A stretch of 64,000 bases of DNA from Cristatella mucedo. Taxonomy: Eukaryota > Bryozoa > Phylactolaemata > Cristatellidae. The notes under the pieces were generated by a model, which ran no database searches, was not told the origin of the DNA, and was given only the letters and a program-made list of their open reading frames with translations. Shown here in pieces: positions 16,713 through 64,000 of the stretch (its first letter is position 1; the number at the start of each line of letters is the position of its first letter). The position numbers and the translations under genes are program-made. The stretch lies in assembly GCA_009760855.2 (NCBI GenBank), contig WPIO01000099.1, positions 124,001 to 188,000 of the forward strand. The letters are read 5' to 3'.

Positions 16713-64000
<47,288 letters not shown>

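Overview
The window is nuclear DNA from an animal, most likely an invertebrate. The evidence is protein-coding exons split by GT-AG introns, many 5'-truncated CR1/L2-type LINE copies ending in (ATT)n, tRNA-derived SINEs, a TA-flanked Tigger-like MITE, and long (AC)n, (AT)n and (GA)n microsatellites. I cannot name the phylum. Most open reading frames are LINE remnants or translated microsatellites. The two host genes are made of short exons on the minus strand.

Gene 1 (about 64.0 to 16.7 kb, minus strand, N-terminus off the right edge) encodes a phosphoenolpyruvate-synthase-like dikinase of the rifampin-phosphotransferase (RPH) type. I could read about 24 exons, nearly all with matching codon phase and no stop or frameshift. 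In order they give an N-terminal ATP-binding domain (63.7-56.0 kb), a long, mostly helical middle region (53.5-31.8 kb), and a C-terminal swivelling phosphohistidine domain (23.9-16.7 kb) with the SHGAVVAREYG motif. The protein stops 21 residues after the last splice junction, so there is no C-terminal PEP-binding barrel as in true PEP synthase. This is the most interesting content of the window. Two stretches (53.2-50.1 kb and 31.8-23.9 kb) each seem to hide at least one exon I could not identify.

Gene 2 (7.95 to 3.14 kb, minus strand, C-terminus not found and presumably off the left edge) is TRMU/MnmA, the mitochondrial tRNA 2-thiouridylase. Three exons carry the PP-loop SGGVDS, the FMRNWD block and the PNPDVLCN catalytic-cysteine block. 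A CCAAT box and an E-box lie upstream.

The rest is repeats. LINE family A has more than 30 pieces on both strands. Its 3' end carries a conserved two-tier stem-loop before the ATT tail, and many copies are reduced to that end. LINE family B is found at 1.6, 12.6 and 50.6 kb. A tRNA-like SINE has four clear copies, at 6.5, 36.0, 41.8 and 44.4 kb. A looser second tRNA-like group and the MITE at 15.2-16.0 kb complete the set. The 8-16.7 kb stretch between the two genes has no recognisable gene.
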